From Typhlomys cinereus (lineage: Eukaryota; Chordata; Mammalia; Rodentia; Platacanthomyidae): a DNA stretch of 64,000 nucleotides. The stretch's first letter is position 1. Each line of letters opens with the position of its first letter. Positions 1-11,075 of this stretch are shown here, in pieces. The stretch covers positions 2,250,397 to 2,314,396 of the forward strand of contig JALPQD010000076.1 of assembly GCA_023101885.1 (NCBI GenBank), given 5' to 3'. Below the pieces are notes generated by a model, which saw only the letters and a list, made by a program, of their open reading frames with translations, was not told the origin of the DNA and did no database searches. The position numbers and the translations under genes are program-made.

Positions 1-465
1 AAGAACAAGGGAGCATCTACTTTTCTAGGAAGCATGCAAAGACCTCCTTCAGCTCACCTATCTCCTCTGCAAAGCCAAGGGGGAGCCTTCGCTTGCCAGC
101 TTATTATGTCATTGAATTCATAACGTTGTAAAGACTAGATCAGAAGTCAATTTGGCATCTGTGCCTTTGGGGAAATTTTCAGGAGAGTGACCTTCCATTT
201 CTAATAAGCTTGTTATTAAGAATTAAATTACTGGGAGCCCAGCTACTCTCTTGAATTTGCTATTAAATCACTTTCCTCCCTTTTTAAAATTTTCAATGAA
301 CTAGACCAAATCGAAGCCACCTTTTCTAGTAGGATACAGTGAGAAAGGAACTCAGAATCTTTTTATTTCAGAACCTTTATTTTGGATGACTTTGACACTC
401 ATAAATGTTGAATTTTAAAAATGTCTTCTATGAAGTGCTTGTTTCTTTTTTCCATTTCTTTATCT

Positions 466-617
466 TGTGTGTGTGCGCATGTGCACACATGCGTGTTCAC
501 ATAGCACAAGTGAAGGTCAGGAAAATTTGCAAGATCCATTCTTTCCTCCTATCATATGGGTCCCAGGGATTGAACTTGGTGTCAAGTGCCTTTATCTGCT
601 GAGCCATCTCATTGGCC
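466..617 (-). repeat. Old B3-like tRNA-derived SINE
   Basis: Read on the minus strand it begins ggccaatgagatggctcag, followed by a B-box-like agttcaatccctgg and a CA-rich tail at 466-500. The body resembles the rodent B3 consensus as I remember it. It is diverged and no clear target duplication is visible. Confidence 0.7.
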
Positions 618-1531
618 TAAGTCTGTTTTTTATTCCTTAAATAAAACCCAGTAATTACGAATCATTGCATTCACTTATTTATGTTTAAGTAAAATGCTCG
701 AGTTTTCTTCTATAAAGTAAAACCAGTCACCCTCCTTGAACAAGCCTTTGTGTGCCTTTAAGATTCATATAGAATATTAATGGGGAGAAATCCCAATGTT
801 GTCATTTGAAAAAACAGACCTGGGAAGTGGACTTAGTCTGTCACTTTTTGGGACTCAAGGGAAAACACCCAACTTGAAAGCAGTATGGTGTTGGGACTGA
901 TATAAACTAATAGAAACCCAGAGGCAATCTGAAACAGATTCAACTTGTTAGTTATTGAAGCTATGTTAATATCAAATAATACTTCCAAAAAGAGAGAGAA
1001 TATTTTTATGAATGATGTTGGCATAGAGAGATGGTAGTTTGGAGACAAACATTTTGATCCCTACATTGTAATCTAAAGCAAACAATTTTTTTTTTTTTAG
1101 AAAAGGGATATTCTAGCTTAACTAGAGATGACAAACGATCAGATTATAGAAAATATAATCAGAAAAGAGTATGATAATAAACAAAGTCACCAAGCTGGAA
1201 ATAGTCCATATTTTAACTAGACCTCCTCAAATATAAGGCCTATCGAGTAATCGTGTGGTTTCTGGCACCTGACACAGTTACTTAGTCAAATCCAGCCCAT
1301 CTGCTGAAGTTGGTAAATGAGTGTTACAACTGGAAATGCCAATGTACTCACTCATGTGGAGGTACAAGAGAATGTACAAAAATAAGTTTCTCAAAGTGAT
1401 GAATTGTTATCTGTTTAGAAAGACCCCTTCATGTATTTCTAGCAAAACTGGGGAAACAGCCAATTTGTAACAGGATTATATATGTTTTTTTTAGTGTATT
1501 TAAAGACCTTGACCCAGCAATAGTTGCATTA
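618..1531. other. Unique AT-rich intron
   Basis: No gene, RNA or repeat that I can name. There is a short T-run near 1086-1100. Confidence 0.5.
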
Positions 1532-1610
1532 CTTGGCTATGCATTTCTTTTTTTTTTAATAATTTTTTATTATTATTTATTCATATGCATATGCGTGTGT
1601 ATGTGCGCGC

Positions 1611-1644
<34 letters not shown>

Positions 1645-1916
1645 CTGTGTGTGTGTGTGTGTCTGTGTATGTGTGTGTGTGTCTGTGTATGTGTAGAACC
1701 ACGGACGATCGTATTCGCGAACCACCATGGACGCCTCCACCTCCTTCTGCCCCGGGATTCACAGACTTCGCCCTACCAGGACCAGAAGCGCAGGCCGCCC
1801 CTGCTTCCGCCTGGCGTCTATACGTGGGATCTGGGATCCGAACTCAGGACCTTCCGCCTGCAAGGCGGAGGCTTAACCTCTGAGCCACCTCTCCAGCCCC
1901 TTGGCTATGCATTTCT
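1532..1916 (-). mobile_element. Young type-A SINE, B2-superfamily-like, with target duplication
   Basis: The element lies at 1549-1899 between 17-bp direct repeats cttggctatgcatttct (1532-1548 and 1900-1916), the mark of L1-driven insertion. On the minus strand it has a tRNA-like head with Pol III A and B boxes, a body of about 120 bp, a long CA tract and an A-rich tail with AATAAA. It belongs to the same family as the copies at 19.3, 23.1, 26.4, 33.0 and 59.5 kb. Confidence 0.9.
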
Positions 1917-2096
1917 GAGGCTAACACTATGTTGTTATCTTAGGAGGGCTGATTTTTCAATATGTTTATAATGCTCTGGGTGTTTTAAAAATACCTTTTC
2001 AGTCATTTAGCAGTTGGATGTGATATAGTCACATCACTTGAATATATTTTAGCAGTTATTCTGTAATAATTGAGTGTTGCAGTTACTTTGACCCAG

Positions 2097-2885
2097 GTTG
2101 TAGCAGTTTGCCCTCATGGTTGCTCATAAATCGACAATGAAATGACTTAAAGGAACAAAGGATTTTATTCTGGATTACAATTGCTTGATTACAATTCCTC
2201 GTCCTGCTTGGTAGAAGAGTCCATATCAATATTGGCGCCAAGGAAACTGGCCACACTGTATTCATGCACCCACAGGATTGCGGAGACGAGGCAATCCCTA
2301 TTTGTTAGACCAGTATGTCTGGCCAGTTATATTCAAAGATGCCAATTTTCCCAACCATTTCCCTTCTTCTTATTCACCTGCTCAAGGACTAGTTGTTTAA
2401 AATTTTCTGTCAGTTAGAAAATAATCTTTAGGCTCACTTGGGATACAATTCAACTATCAATTCTCTACAAAGTTCTCCAGAGCTCAAATCCTCAACCATC
2501 AAGTTAACTCCTGTACCAATTACTCTTTCCTCTGCTGTGAGACCACTCAAAGTCAAGCAACTTAAGGGGAGAAAGGGAGGTTTATTCAGCTTACAGTTTC
2601 AGAGGGGAGATACAGTCCATTATGGTGGAAAAGGCATGGTTGGCTGGCAGCAGTGGTGAAGTGGCTTAGATCACTGCAAGAGCTGCAAGAGCAGACTCAC
2701 TAGCTGAAGCAGGGTGGAGCTAACCAATCTCAAGACCTAACCCCTGCGACTGCCTTCCCCAGCAAGGCTCCACCTCCTAAAGATTCCAATGTCTTCCCAA
2801 ACAGCTAAAGATTCAAACATATGAGCCTGTGGAGAACAACACATATTTCAAACCATGACAACTCCTGTATCTAATTATGAAAAGG
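2097..2885 (-). mobile_element. LTR-X copy 1, split by a later LTR insertion
   Basis: The piece at 2097-2511 matches the other LTR-X copies (gcatggttgctgataaat, ccagaccagcatgtctggcc, caactatcaattctctacaa in diverged form). The element resumes after the inserted LTR at 2861 with ctcctgtatctaattatga. The copies resemble ERVL/MaLR-type LTRs on the minus strand, but I cannot name the family. Confidence 0.6.
2512..2860 (-). mobile_element. ORR1-like MaLR solo LTR inserted in LTR-X
   Basis: The 349-bp unit starts TG and ends CA and is flanked by the 5-bp repeat actcc (2507-2511 and 2861-2865), the duplication size expected of ERVL-class elements. Internal matches to ORR1 LTRs, read in reverse, include ggtttattcagcttacagt, aaggctccacctcctaaag and aaacatatgagcctgtgg. 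Confidence 0.75.
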
Positions 2886-2887
2886 GC

Positions 2888-3165
2888 AAAAGAGTAATTT
2901 ATTACTTGACTTAGGATTCCAGTCCAATTATGGTGGCGAAGGCATGGCTTCTGAAACAGGAGGAGTGTTTGAATCATTGCAACCACCAGGAGGCAGAGAG
3001 AGGAAGCAGCACCTAACTAGACTATCAAGACCTCAGACCTGCCCTCAGAGACCTAGTTTTTCCAACAAAGCTCTAGCTCCTAAAGGACCTGTTACCTTTC
3101 TAAACAGCACCAACATCTGGAGATCAAGTTTTCAAGGGGGACAATTCACCTTGACACCATGCCAT
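2888..3165 (-). mobile_element. Second ORR1-like LTR fragment
   Basis: Diverged, truncated copy: tccagtccaattatggtgg, ctctagctcctaaaggacc, aaacagcaccaacatctgg. It lies immediately beside the LTR-X copy. The outer ends are not clear. Confidence 0.55.
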
Positions 3166-4037
3166 GTGTGTTCACAGATAAGTTTAGGAGAAACAGAGTT
3201 GACTTATTCATTAAGCTGGTATTCTGATTCTTTCACTGGGATGTCAGAGACATTATGGCCTGCACTTCTCACACTCGGTATGTAGAGTGACCTACTTATC
3301 AGGTATTACAGCTCTAGGATTCTCTGCTGTACTCTTCCATATCCAAAACGTATGCTGCTGCCTGGGCCTACACCCACTAACTCTGGGTGTGTATTAATGA
3401 ACTTGATGCTATACTTGATATTAAAAGGGTAAATTTATTTTTCTACCTTTATTGATCTTAATGGTGATAGTTCACTCATTGTATTTGTCTTCCAGTTCTC
3501 TTTAGTTAGCCTCACCACTATGGTTTTGACTATCGTTATGCATGTGAACCAAGGAGTCTAAGATTGGTTCCATTGGCCTTTCTTTCTCTGTTGCTCGTTA
3601 TCTCAGTTTTATGCTAAGTAAAAAAAATACTTCAAAATAGAAAAAAGGCAATTAAAACTTAAAAAAGTAAGTCATTTTATGTAGCTCTAGAGAGATCTTT
3701 CCTTATATCATTTGGATAAAGCAAATTAAAAGCAGAGAGACTTAATATCTGAGTCATAAAACATGTGTCCTATTCATAGTATGTGTTTCTAACACTGTTG
3801 GGAATCCACATCTCATGCAGCCTATTTTGGGAGAGTGATGAGTGACTTTTCAGTTCATGTAAAGTTATTTTGAAAGCACAGCATCAGATTTCAATGTAAG
3901 GAAACATGATGAGATGTTAATTGAAGTGATTAGGTGAAACTATGATTTGAGGAAGTGATTAACTTGGATATGCGTGGAGTATCGGTGAGAACAATGAGGA
4001 TTTAATACACTGAGGGTACTTAGTTCTCAGGAAATAA
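3166..4037. other. Unique intron
   Basis: No gene or nameable repeat seen. Confidence 0.5.
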
Positions 4038-4180
4038 CAGCGCAATGTAGTAATTAACTCAAGAAGAACTCAGACTGGCTGGATTTGAATCCTCCTCTTG
4101 TCACTTCCTCTTTTTTTACTGAGACAAATTATTTCACTTTTCTGAGCCTAACCTTTCTCAGTTGTAAAATGGTATTCATA
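4038..4180 (+). repeat. MIR element
   Basis: The order of blocks matches the mammalian-wide MIR core: ctggctggatttgaatcctc, tgtcacttcctc, gagacaaattatttcacttt, then gttgtaaaatggtattcata. It is old and lacks target duplications. Confidence 0.75.
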
Positions 4181-4341
4181 ACCAAGAAAACCCACCTACA
4201 TTGGTGCAGTTTTCAGGCTTGCCAAGATGGTTTTTCCCATCTTAAGAAGCCAGAACCCAGAGGTAAGGTTGTGAAGGTTGTGACTGTCATGGCCCTGTGG
4301 GTGGACTGTTTCTGTAGGGGATTGTGGTCCCCCCTCAATTT

Positions 4342-5090
4342 TTTTTTATTCTAAATTTTTTATTTCAAATGTTGAACTTTATGAAAATTCCAGTAAACAT
4401 AAACAGAGTATTTTTTAAAAATAATATTGCAATCAACTTAGTTTTTATAGTTCTTACATAAACATATTACATGCACAAACCAATAGGTCATTTACCTTCA
4501 GCTTGTAGCAAAAACTACTTTATGTTTACTCATATCTTTTTTTTGCCTCAGATAGGCCTTTTTATTTTTTAATATATTTTTTATTATTATTTCAGCTCAT
4601 ACAAACTTAATAGGTACACCAGTTCCCTCCCTCCCTCCTCCTCCCCCCGAACCCCCTGCTCCCCTTCCCTCCTCCCTCCCTCCTCATCCCCCAGTGCCTC
4701 CTGCCCCAATTCCCAGAGAGTCCTTTTTTGTGCATGCCTGATTCTCCTCTGGGCCCTCCTCTCCGATGACGTACAAGGACCCAGTGGCCTTTCCCTGAAC
4801 CTTTTCCCATGTTCCCCTTAAGTATAGGAACACTGCTGTGGCTGCCAATCCCTTGCCTCCAAGGATCTTGGTGCCTTTAGCAAATGCTAGATTTTGTGAG
4901 GTCTATAGTGTGTTGGACATTGCGCAGGGCATGCAAAGTACAATTATGATTGCTTCGGCCCTAACTTGTGTGGAGTATCTTGCAAATCATTGCTCCTCCC
5001 ATCCTTTTGCTCTTACACTCTTACCGCCCCCTCTTCCGCAAATGTCCCTGAGCTTCAGGATGGGGAGAGATTAGGCTGGCCTAGTTCTAG
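4342..5090 (-). mobile_element. 5'-truncated L1 3' end with apparent 3' transduced segment
   Basis: An 18-bp direct repeat, gtggtcccccctcaattt, flanks the insert (4324-4341 and 5091-5108). Read on the minus strand, an L1 3' UTR (5090 to about 4580; G/A-rich block, then cctattaagtttgtatgagc) ends in an A-rich stretch near 4556-4580. About 215 bp of non-L1 sequence follows, then an AATAAA (4359-4364) and a second A-run next to the repeat. This order is what 3' transduction produces. Confidence 0.7.
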
Positions 5091-5199
5091 GTGGTCCCCC
5101 CTCAATTTAATGCTTTACCTAGTGATTTTTTTTTCTCTTGATTTTATTAAGAAGAGGCAAGTTCTCACTCATTTTTGGAATCTTCAGTATTAAATAATA

Positions 5200-5290
5200 A
5201 TCATCTTGAAATATATGAATCATCTTGAAATATATTGAATATTCAATATATTAAAATATATTGAATCATCTTGAATATATTGAAAATATA
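5200..5290. repeat. AT-rich local repeat with a perfect 24-bp palindrome
   Basis: The phrase atcatcttgaa plus atatat recurs at short spacing. A perfect inverted repeat, aatatattgaat/attcaatatatt, occupies 5229-5252. Confidence 0.85.
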
Positions 5291-5814
5291 TGGCTGATGA
5301 AAACCTGCCTGGAAAGTAAGTATGACTCACTACAGGCTGAAATAGTTATTCAGGGAAGCACATGTTCGCAGTCACTAGCTCGTTGTGGATTAGCAATCAA
5401 TCTGTTAGGAGAAAAGAAAACGTTGCTGGCAAACCTTGTTCTTCAGCATAGCTCTGTGGGTGAAACTAGCTTTGGGCTTCAAGTGGTCCTTGAAACCGTT
5501 CTCTGGTTGATCTGAGGACACTTAAAAGTTTAAAGAACTTGTGTCTCTGGGTGTCCTGCCTTCACACAGCAGCCTTTCATTACAAAAAAGAAAATTCGTA
5601 TCTCATGGGATCTTCCCACACATACATTCATTGTCAGTATAATTAAAAATTAAAATGTGAAATACAAAATAAGTAATTTTTTTTAAAAAAAGAAAATTTG
5701 CAATGCAACTGTTAGCTCATTTCCAAGCAGCAGGAAGGCAACAAGATAAGGAACATCTAATGCCACTAGGCAACTGTCGCAGTCAACGTGCACAGATGGT
5801 TCAAACAGGTTGAG

Positions 5815-5920
5815 ATTGCTCCGTTAGGAAAGCTGAAGACACTAGAACTCAGAGAATACAAAGTCCTTGGTCAGGAGCACACACAGTAAATGGCAGAAGC
5901 TGGATTAAAATTCAATTCTG
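5815..5920 (-). repeat. MIR fragment
   Basis: Reverse MIR blocks: ccttggtcaggagcacacac, agtaaatggcagaagctgg, attaaaattcaattctgaat. Confidence 0.6.
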
Positions 5921-6464
5921 AATAATTACGGCAATGAGACAGCGCCTGAAAGTATCAGTTAAAATAAAACTCAACCTAATGCCTTAAAAGTTTATTTGTG
6001 GAGAATTACTTTTGCATCAGTATTAATTCAATTGTTTCTGATATTGCACTGAATATCTAAATTGGAATTAAATGCTTTGTCCTGTTTCTGGGCAAGTGTC
6101 ATGTGTACTTTAGGGATGAGAAAAGAACTTTTTAAGTCAGCTTTTCAATTGAAATCAAGGAATGCCTCTATTTGACTTTTTTACCTGATGCAATATTCAG
6201 ATGGCTTTATAACCTACCTTTTTCATGTTTCACTGGAGGATTATAGACCAGTGGGTTTTTCAGAATTGCAATCTATTTGTCACCTTGTGATATAAAGTGA
6301 CAAAGCATCTTTGACCCAATTAGGCCCTGACAATAAGAATGTACTACGATGTATAATGTGTGGAGCTACTTCATATTTTTCTTTTATTCCTCCCATTGGC
6401 TGAGAACAAGTTCATATTAATAAAGCTCTTTATTAGCCATATTTTTTCATTCTAATGTGCTTAT
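5921..6464. other. Unique AT-rich intron
   Basis: No gene or nameable repeat seen. Confidence 0.5.
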
Positions 6465-6465
6465 T

Positions 6466-6742
6466 GTGAGGTGCGTGCATGTTTGTATGTATGTGGGTGC
6501 ATATACATATATACGCTTATGGATGATGTTAGGATCTTCTTTGATCACTTTTCTGCCTTATTCTGTGAGGCCAGGTCTCTCAATCAGACCTAAAGCTTGT
6601 GGATATGGCAAGCCTTATTAGCTGGCTTGCTTTGGGGAACCCCCCATCTCTGCCTTTCAAGGCTGAAATTATACATCCATAGAACTCTGGTCCTCTTGTT
6701 TGTCCTGGAAGTGCTTTAACTGCATAGTCATCTTCCCAACCC
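6466..6742 (-). repeat. Old B4-like SINE
   Basis: Reverse B4-type order: GT/ATGT-rich end, gccaggtctctcaatcagac, ttagctggcttgctttggg, then the worn head gtcatcttcccaaccc. Strongly diverged. Confidence 0.6.
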
Positions 6743-7590
6743 AAACATAAGTAATTTAAAAATCACTGTCAGTTATGTAACTTTAAGGAGTTACTGTAAC
6801 AGAATGAATGAAAAACTTCAGAAGTTTAACTAGATATACTTAGAAATTACAAGGTGAATAATTGAAATACTATTTTGCTTTCCTGTATGTTGAGTAAAGG
6901 CCTTGTTTAGTGGTTAGGTTATAAGAGAGACTATGACAGCAGATAAAATGGTGGCGATACCTGAGATTTTATCATTGCCTTCCCTCCCCCTACGTCACCT
7001 TCCTGAGTGGATTCTTAGACTCCGGCCCTTCTCTCAGCTAATTGAACATGGATATCACCGTCAAGTAGTGAGTGCTCTCTGCATGTCTCCTGATAGTCAT
7101 GCTGGCAGAGGATCCCAGGCACTATACCAGTGAGAATGCCCAGAAAACAGCTCCAGACACAGTGGCAATTGCTGTGGGCAGGGATCGCTAGAGCTGGAAC
7201 GTCAAATGACTTGCAGATAGTTTTGGCTCTGATAGACCAAATAAAGTTCAGACTAGATAGTCACAGAGAGCATTTGTTCAAGAAGATAAAAGACAGAAAG
7301 GCCCCCCAGAAACAAGTGGGGGTCCTGATAGAGATATGAAAGCTTTGCTGAGGTCCTTGTTGCTGCCATTAGTTATCTCCTGATGTTTGGTTTTCATTTT
7401 CTCCCACATACCTAGTGGCTCTGCACCTGTTTCCTTGGGAGAGTATAGGACATCCCGATCTACTTGGATACTAGAGAGAACTTTAACTGACTGAATTATG
7501 CCATTTGAACCAAGCAAAATATCTATTGCAGATACTCAAGAGAATCCACATTTGGATCAGAATGTTATAGAATTAAGAAAATAATTTTGG
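6743..7590 (+). other. Unidentified intronic stretch with two abutting open frames
   Basis: Two + strand frames of 66 and 69 codons overlap at 7130-7133 (6933-7133 and 7130-7339). The first starts MTADKMVAIPEIL. I recognise neither, and both are short enough to arise by chance. A decayed processed pseudogene is possible but unsupported. Confidence 0.3.
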
Positions 7591-7591
7591 A

Positions 7592-7922
7592 GCCTGGAGA
7601 TATGATCGATAAAGGCTTCCCTTGGAAGATGAGAACCTGTGCTTGATTTCAGAACTCAGGCTGGGTGTGGTAAGAATGTCATTATCCCAGTGACAGGAGG
7701 TGGAGGCAGTTGTGTCCCTAGAACTTGCTAGTCAGCTTGCCTACTTATTGAGCCCTGGCCAGTGATAAATAATAACAATAATGGCACCGACAGAGGAACA
7801 ACACCTAGGGTTGTCCTCTGGTCTCTACATGCATGTGCACAATGTGGATGCATAGTTACACACACAAGCAGAGAAAGGAGAGAGAGAGACAGACAGAGAG
7901 AGACAGAGAGAACGAGAACATG
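7592..7922 (+). repeat. B4-like SINE ending in a GA-rich tract
   Basis: The head is ggagcctggagatatgatcg. The body has ggctgggtgtggtaagaatg and gaacttgctagtcagcttgc, and it closes with gaggaacaacacctagggtt gtcctctg as in B4. A (GA)n-type tract at 7875-7922 forms the tail. Confidence 0.65.
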
Positions 7923-8058
7923 TATGTCATTGTGCATAGGTGGAGGTCAGAGGACAACTTCCGGAAGTCATTTCTCTCCATGTGGGCTTTTGGGCATTGA
8001 CCTCAAGTCAATAGATTTGTGAACAGGCCATTACTCACTAAGCTGTCCTGCCAGCTCC
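7923..8058 (-). repeat. B3-like SINE fragment
   Basis: Reverse B3 signature ggtggaggtcagaggacaac followed by a diverged head ending agctgtcctgccagctcc. It abuts the preceding B4 tail head-on. Confidence 0.65.
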
Positions 8059-8066
8059 TGAGAACC

Positions 8067-8350
8067 TTCACAGTATTTTGTGACCACTACCTCTACATAG
8101 TTCCAAAACATTTTTGTCACTTCCAAATAAAACCCTGTGCCTATTAAGCGGCTATGGAATCCTTTCCCTTCACCCAGCCCCTGGAAGTCACCAATATGCT
8201 TACTATCTCCATGGATTCATCCTGTTCTGATTATTTCTTATAAATGAGATCTCTAATATGTAACCTTTTATATCTGACTTCTTTCACCTATCCACTTACA
8301 TCAACCTTCTTTCCTGTTTGCTTTTCAGAGTGTCTTTCTAGATTTCTTAC
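8067..8350 (-). mobile_element. Ancient L1M 3' fragment
   Basis: Matches the mammalian-wide L1M 3' region in reverse: tccaaaacatttttgtcac, ataaaaccctgtgcctatta, cccagcccctggaagtcacc, atggattcatcctgttctga. Confidence 0.75.
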
Positions 8351-8489
8351 ATATTGCCTTTTTCTGCATTTTAAAGTTATTTTTCCAGCCAGATTATAAT
8401 TACTGTCATATATCTATCTGACTTGAATTGATAGGTATACCTAACTATTTTCTCCAACTATTCCTATTCCTTAAATATACCATGGCCAG

Positions 8490-8914
8490 TGTGGTGATCT
8501 GTGGCGTGTCTTGAGGCCAAGGAAAAGTCAGACGGATGAAAGAAAAGCACAGAGACATGAGTCACAGGTGGGGTCATGGGCCTGTTGGGGTCACCATGTA
8601 AAATGCCCCCATTTGACTTCATCAAAATTTATATTGGGGAAGACGTCCTTAGCATGAGGGAGGGGAATGAGAGAGGGGGAGGGGGTTGTGAGACCTTTGA
8701 TTGGCTGAAGGGGATAAGGAAATGGGTGGGCTTCTCAGTATCTGGCCTATGTGCAGACAGCCACATTCTGTGCTTTTGGTGGGCTCTTATACTAAAATTT
8801 GTATCATCAGTGGGAGAAGAATTTTTCACACAGACATCCTTACTTCCATGGAAATCTCAGACTCCAACTTTTGCTCTACCGCTGGAGTTCTCAGACATTA
8901 GTGGCGCCAACGAA
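8490..8914 (+). mobile_element. Possible class II ERV LTR with primer-binding-site remnant
   Basis: A block of about 410 bp starts tgtggtgatctg and closes ctcagaca. Two to three bases later comes tggcgccaacg (8903-8913), which resembles the Lys-tRNA primer-binding site of class II retroviruses. No gag or pol frame follows. No AATAAA is obvious, so this call is tentative. Confidence 0.4.
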
Positions 8915-9899
8915 TCGATGCCTTATACTTCCATTTGATTAAAATGCATAGCGTGTAATTTCCCCAAACACCCTAGATGCTTTTTGTCAGATGCTTTTTG
9001 TCAGGATGGGGCCCTCCATGTGGCTTTCCACTAGATGGCCTCCAACAGGTAGGAATTCTTGCAGTCTCATGCAAATGCCACCCTCTATACGTCTATCTCC
9101 CCATGTTGTTATTGTCACAGATTTCATCTTCAGACATTGTGTTAAGTATAGATTTAGATTTATCATTTTATGCTTTTGTCCTTTAAATCATATAGTAAAC
9201 AAAATGAAGAGTCATAATCCAAAGATAAAACAGTGCCAGATCTCAACAGTTCCTGTGTGGCTACCTCTGTCAGTGATATTTATTTTTTTTTCATGTCTTC
9301 AAGTTATTGTGTGGTATCCTTCCATTTCTACTGGAAGTGTTTATCATCAGGCGGGTTCACTTATAAACTTCCCAGGTTTTTGTTTATCGGTGACCATCTT
9401 CATTTTTCCTTCATTTGAGTAGTCTTGTCAAATACTGGATTCTTGGTGAAGGCTTACTTTTTCCTTCAACACTCAAGTATTTGGTTCCATTGTATTTTGG
9501 TCCTCATGATTTTTGATGGGAAAGTGTCAGACTTTATTAAGAATCACTTCTTTCTCACAGTCTGCTAGACTTTCTTTCTGTCTTTGATATTTGGCAGTTG
9601 GATTAGAATGGTGACTTCTTGTAGATCCTACTCAGAGTGTGTTGAGCTTTGTGGATGAGCATGGCATCCAGGCCGTGCTACTGAATCAGACATTCTGCTC
9701 ACAGCCATGTGCCCCAGTCTCGTGGCCCTGGGAGGTGGATTCATTTTGGGAGGGAGTACTCTAGTTTCCTGTGGGAATTGTCCTTGGTGTCTGTCTGCAT
9801 AGTCACTGTGGGTTTTCATTGCTTTACCCTTCATGTCACTGTGAATATTCCAGTCCACATTACATTTTTAAAGCACTGATTTAAAAAAAACACTTTATT
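8915..9899. other. Unique intron
   Basis: No gene or repeat I can name. There is a direct repeat agatgctttttgtcag near 8976-9004. Confidence 0.5.
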
Positions 9900-9901
9900 T
9901 T

Positions 9902-10195
9902 GTGTGTGTGTGTGTGTGTGTAGTGTGGTGTGGTGTGTGGTGTGTGTATAGTATGTGTGTATCAGAGGGCACTGTGTGTCCCTGTGGAGGCTCAAAGGTG
10001 ACTTTAGGAATCATCTTGGATTGCTTCTACTTCCTTTTTGCTTCACTCTGGGATTTCCCAGGCTCCACACATCAAGACTGGAAGTGCAGGCCACCACCAT
10101 TTCCTCTTGGTGTTTTATGTGGGACCCGGGATCTGGACTCTGGACCTTCTAGTTGCAAGGAATAGTCCTAACCTCTGAGCCATCTCTCCAGCCCC
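9902..10195 (-). mobile_element. Type-B SINE (older relative of type A)
   Basis: Reverse order: GT tract, tatcagagggcactgtgtgt, ggtgactttaggaatcatc, cttcactctgggatttccca, then the tRNA-like head ending gagccatctctccagcccc. Shares its plan with copies at 22.2, 29, 43.1, 49.4, 51.6 and 63.6 kb. Confidence 0.85.
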
Positions 10196-10257
10196 AGCAC
10201 TGCTTTTGATCTGGTTAGTTTTAGAACGAAGTTTAGTTAAGTTCAAGATGAAGCCTT

Positions 10258-10678
10258 GTTGCAGTAGCCTGCATGGTTACTGATAAAATAATCATCAAAT
10301 GGCTTAAGGGAACAAGGGGCTTATTCTCTTATATTCTGGTTACAGTTCTTAGTCTAGCTTGACGGGAGCACCCATACCAACATCAGGACTGAGGGAACAT
10401 AATATCTACATAACAGCTGAGAGAAGGATGATCCTTACTTGCCAGACCAGCATGTCTGGCCAAGTATTACATAAGAATGCCAATTTCCTCATCCAGTTTT
10501 CTGTGTTTTATTCACCTGTCCAGAGCCAAGTTCCACCCACCATGTGTTTGGGCCTTCTCAACTGGACATCAGCTAGACAATCTCCTGGAGGTTTGCATTG
10601 GGCTTAACCCAACTACTAATTCTCTACAAATGTGCCCAGAACTCAAACCCTTAACATTTAAGTTAAAACCAAGCCTCA
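10258..10678 (-). mobile_element. LTR-X copy 2
   Basis: Shares with the copy at 15.0 kb the blocks tggcttaagggaacaagggg, tccttacttgccagaccagc, atgtctggccaagt and cagctagacaatctcct. Same orientation as the other copies. Confidence 0.7.
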
Positions 10679-10703
10679 ACTTCTGGGACTCCCCTTCAGG
10701 ACT

Positions 10704-11075
10704 ATATTAGTTACTTTTCATTTCTCTGACAAAATACCTGAACAGCAACTGTAAGAAGGAAGGAGGGTTTAATTTGCACTTTGAAGTTACCGTCATGGTA
10801 GGGAAGATATGGCAGAAGGAACTTGAGGGCAACTGATCAAATTGTGTCCATAGTCAAGAAAGTAGAGCGTTGACTGCTGATGCTCAGCTCTTTCTTCTTT
10901 TTGGTAAGTCCCAGATCCATGCCCATGAAATGATGCAGTCTTCATGTAGAGTAGGTCTTCTTATCTCAACTAACCCAGTCTAGAAACCACCTCGTTAGCA
11001 CACCATGAGGTTTGTCTTGTGGTTCCAGATCATGTCTGATTCAGATTGGTAATCACTTTTAACCCACACAAGGAT
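10704..11075 (-). mobile_element. MaLR-type LTR
   Basis: Reverse matches to a common rodent MT/ORR1-type LTR: ttagttacttttcatttctc, tgacaaaatacctgaacagc, gttgactgctgatgctcagc, aatgatgcagtc. It abuts LTR-X copy 2. The same subfamily appears at 45.95 kb. Confidence 0.6.

Noticed and set aside
1577..1971. Frames rich in CVCVCV or HTHTHT
   Set aside because: Translations of GT/CA microsatellites and SINE bodies; the same false frames recur at every type-A and type-B SINE.
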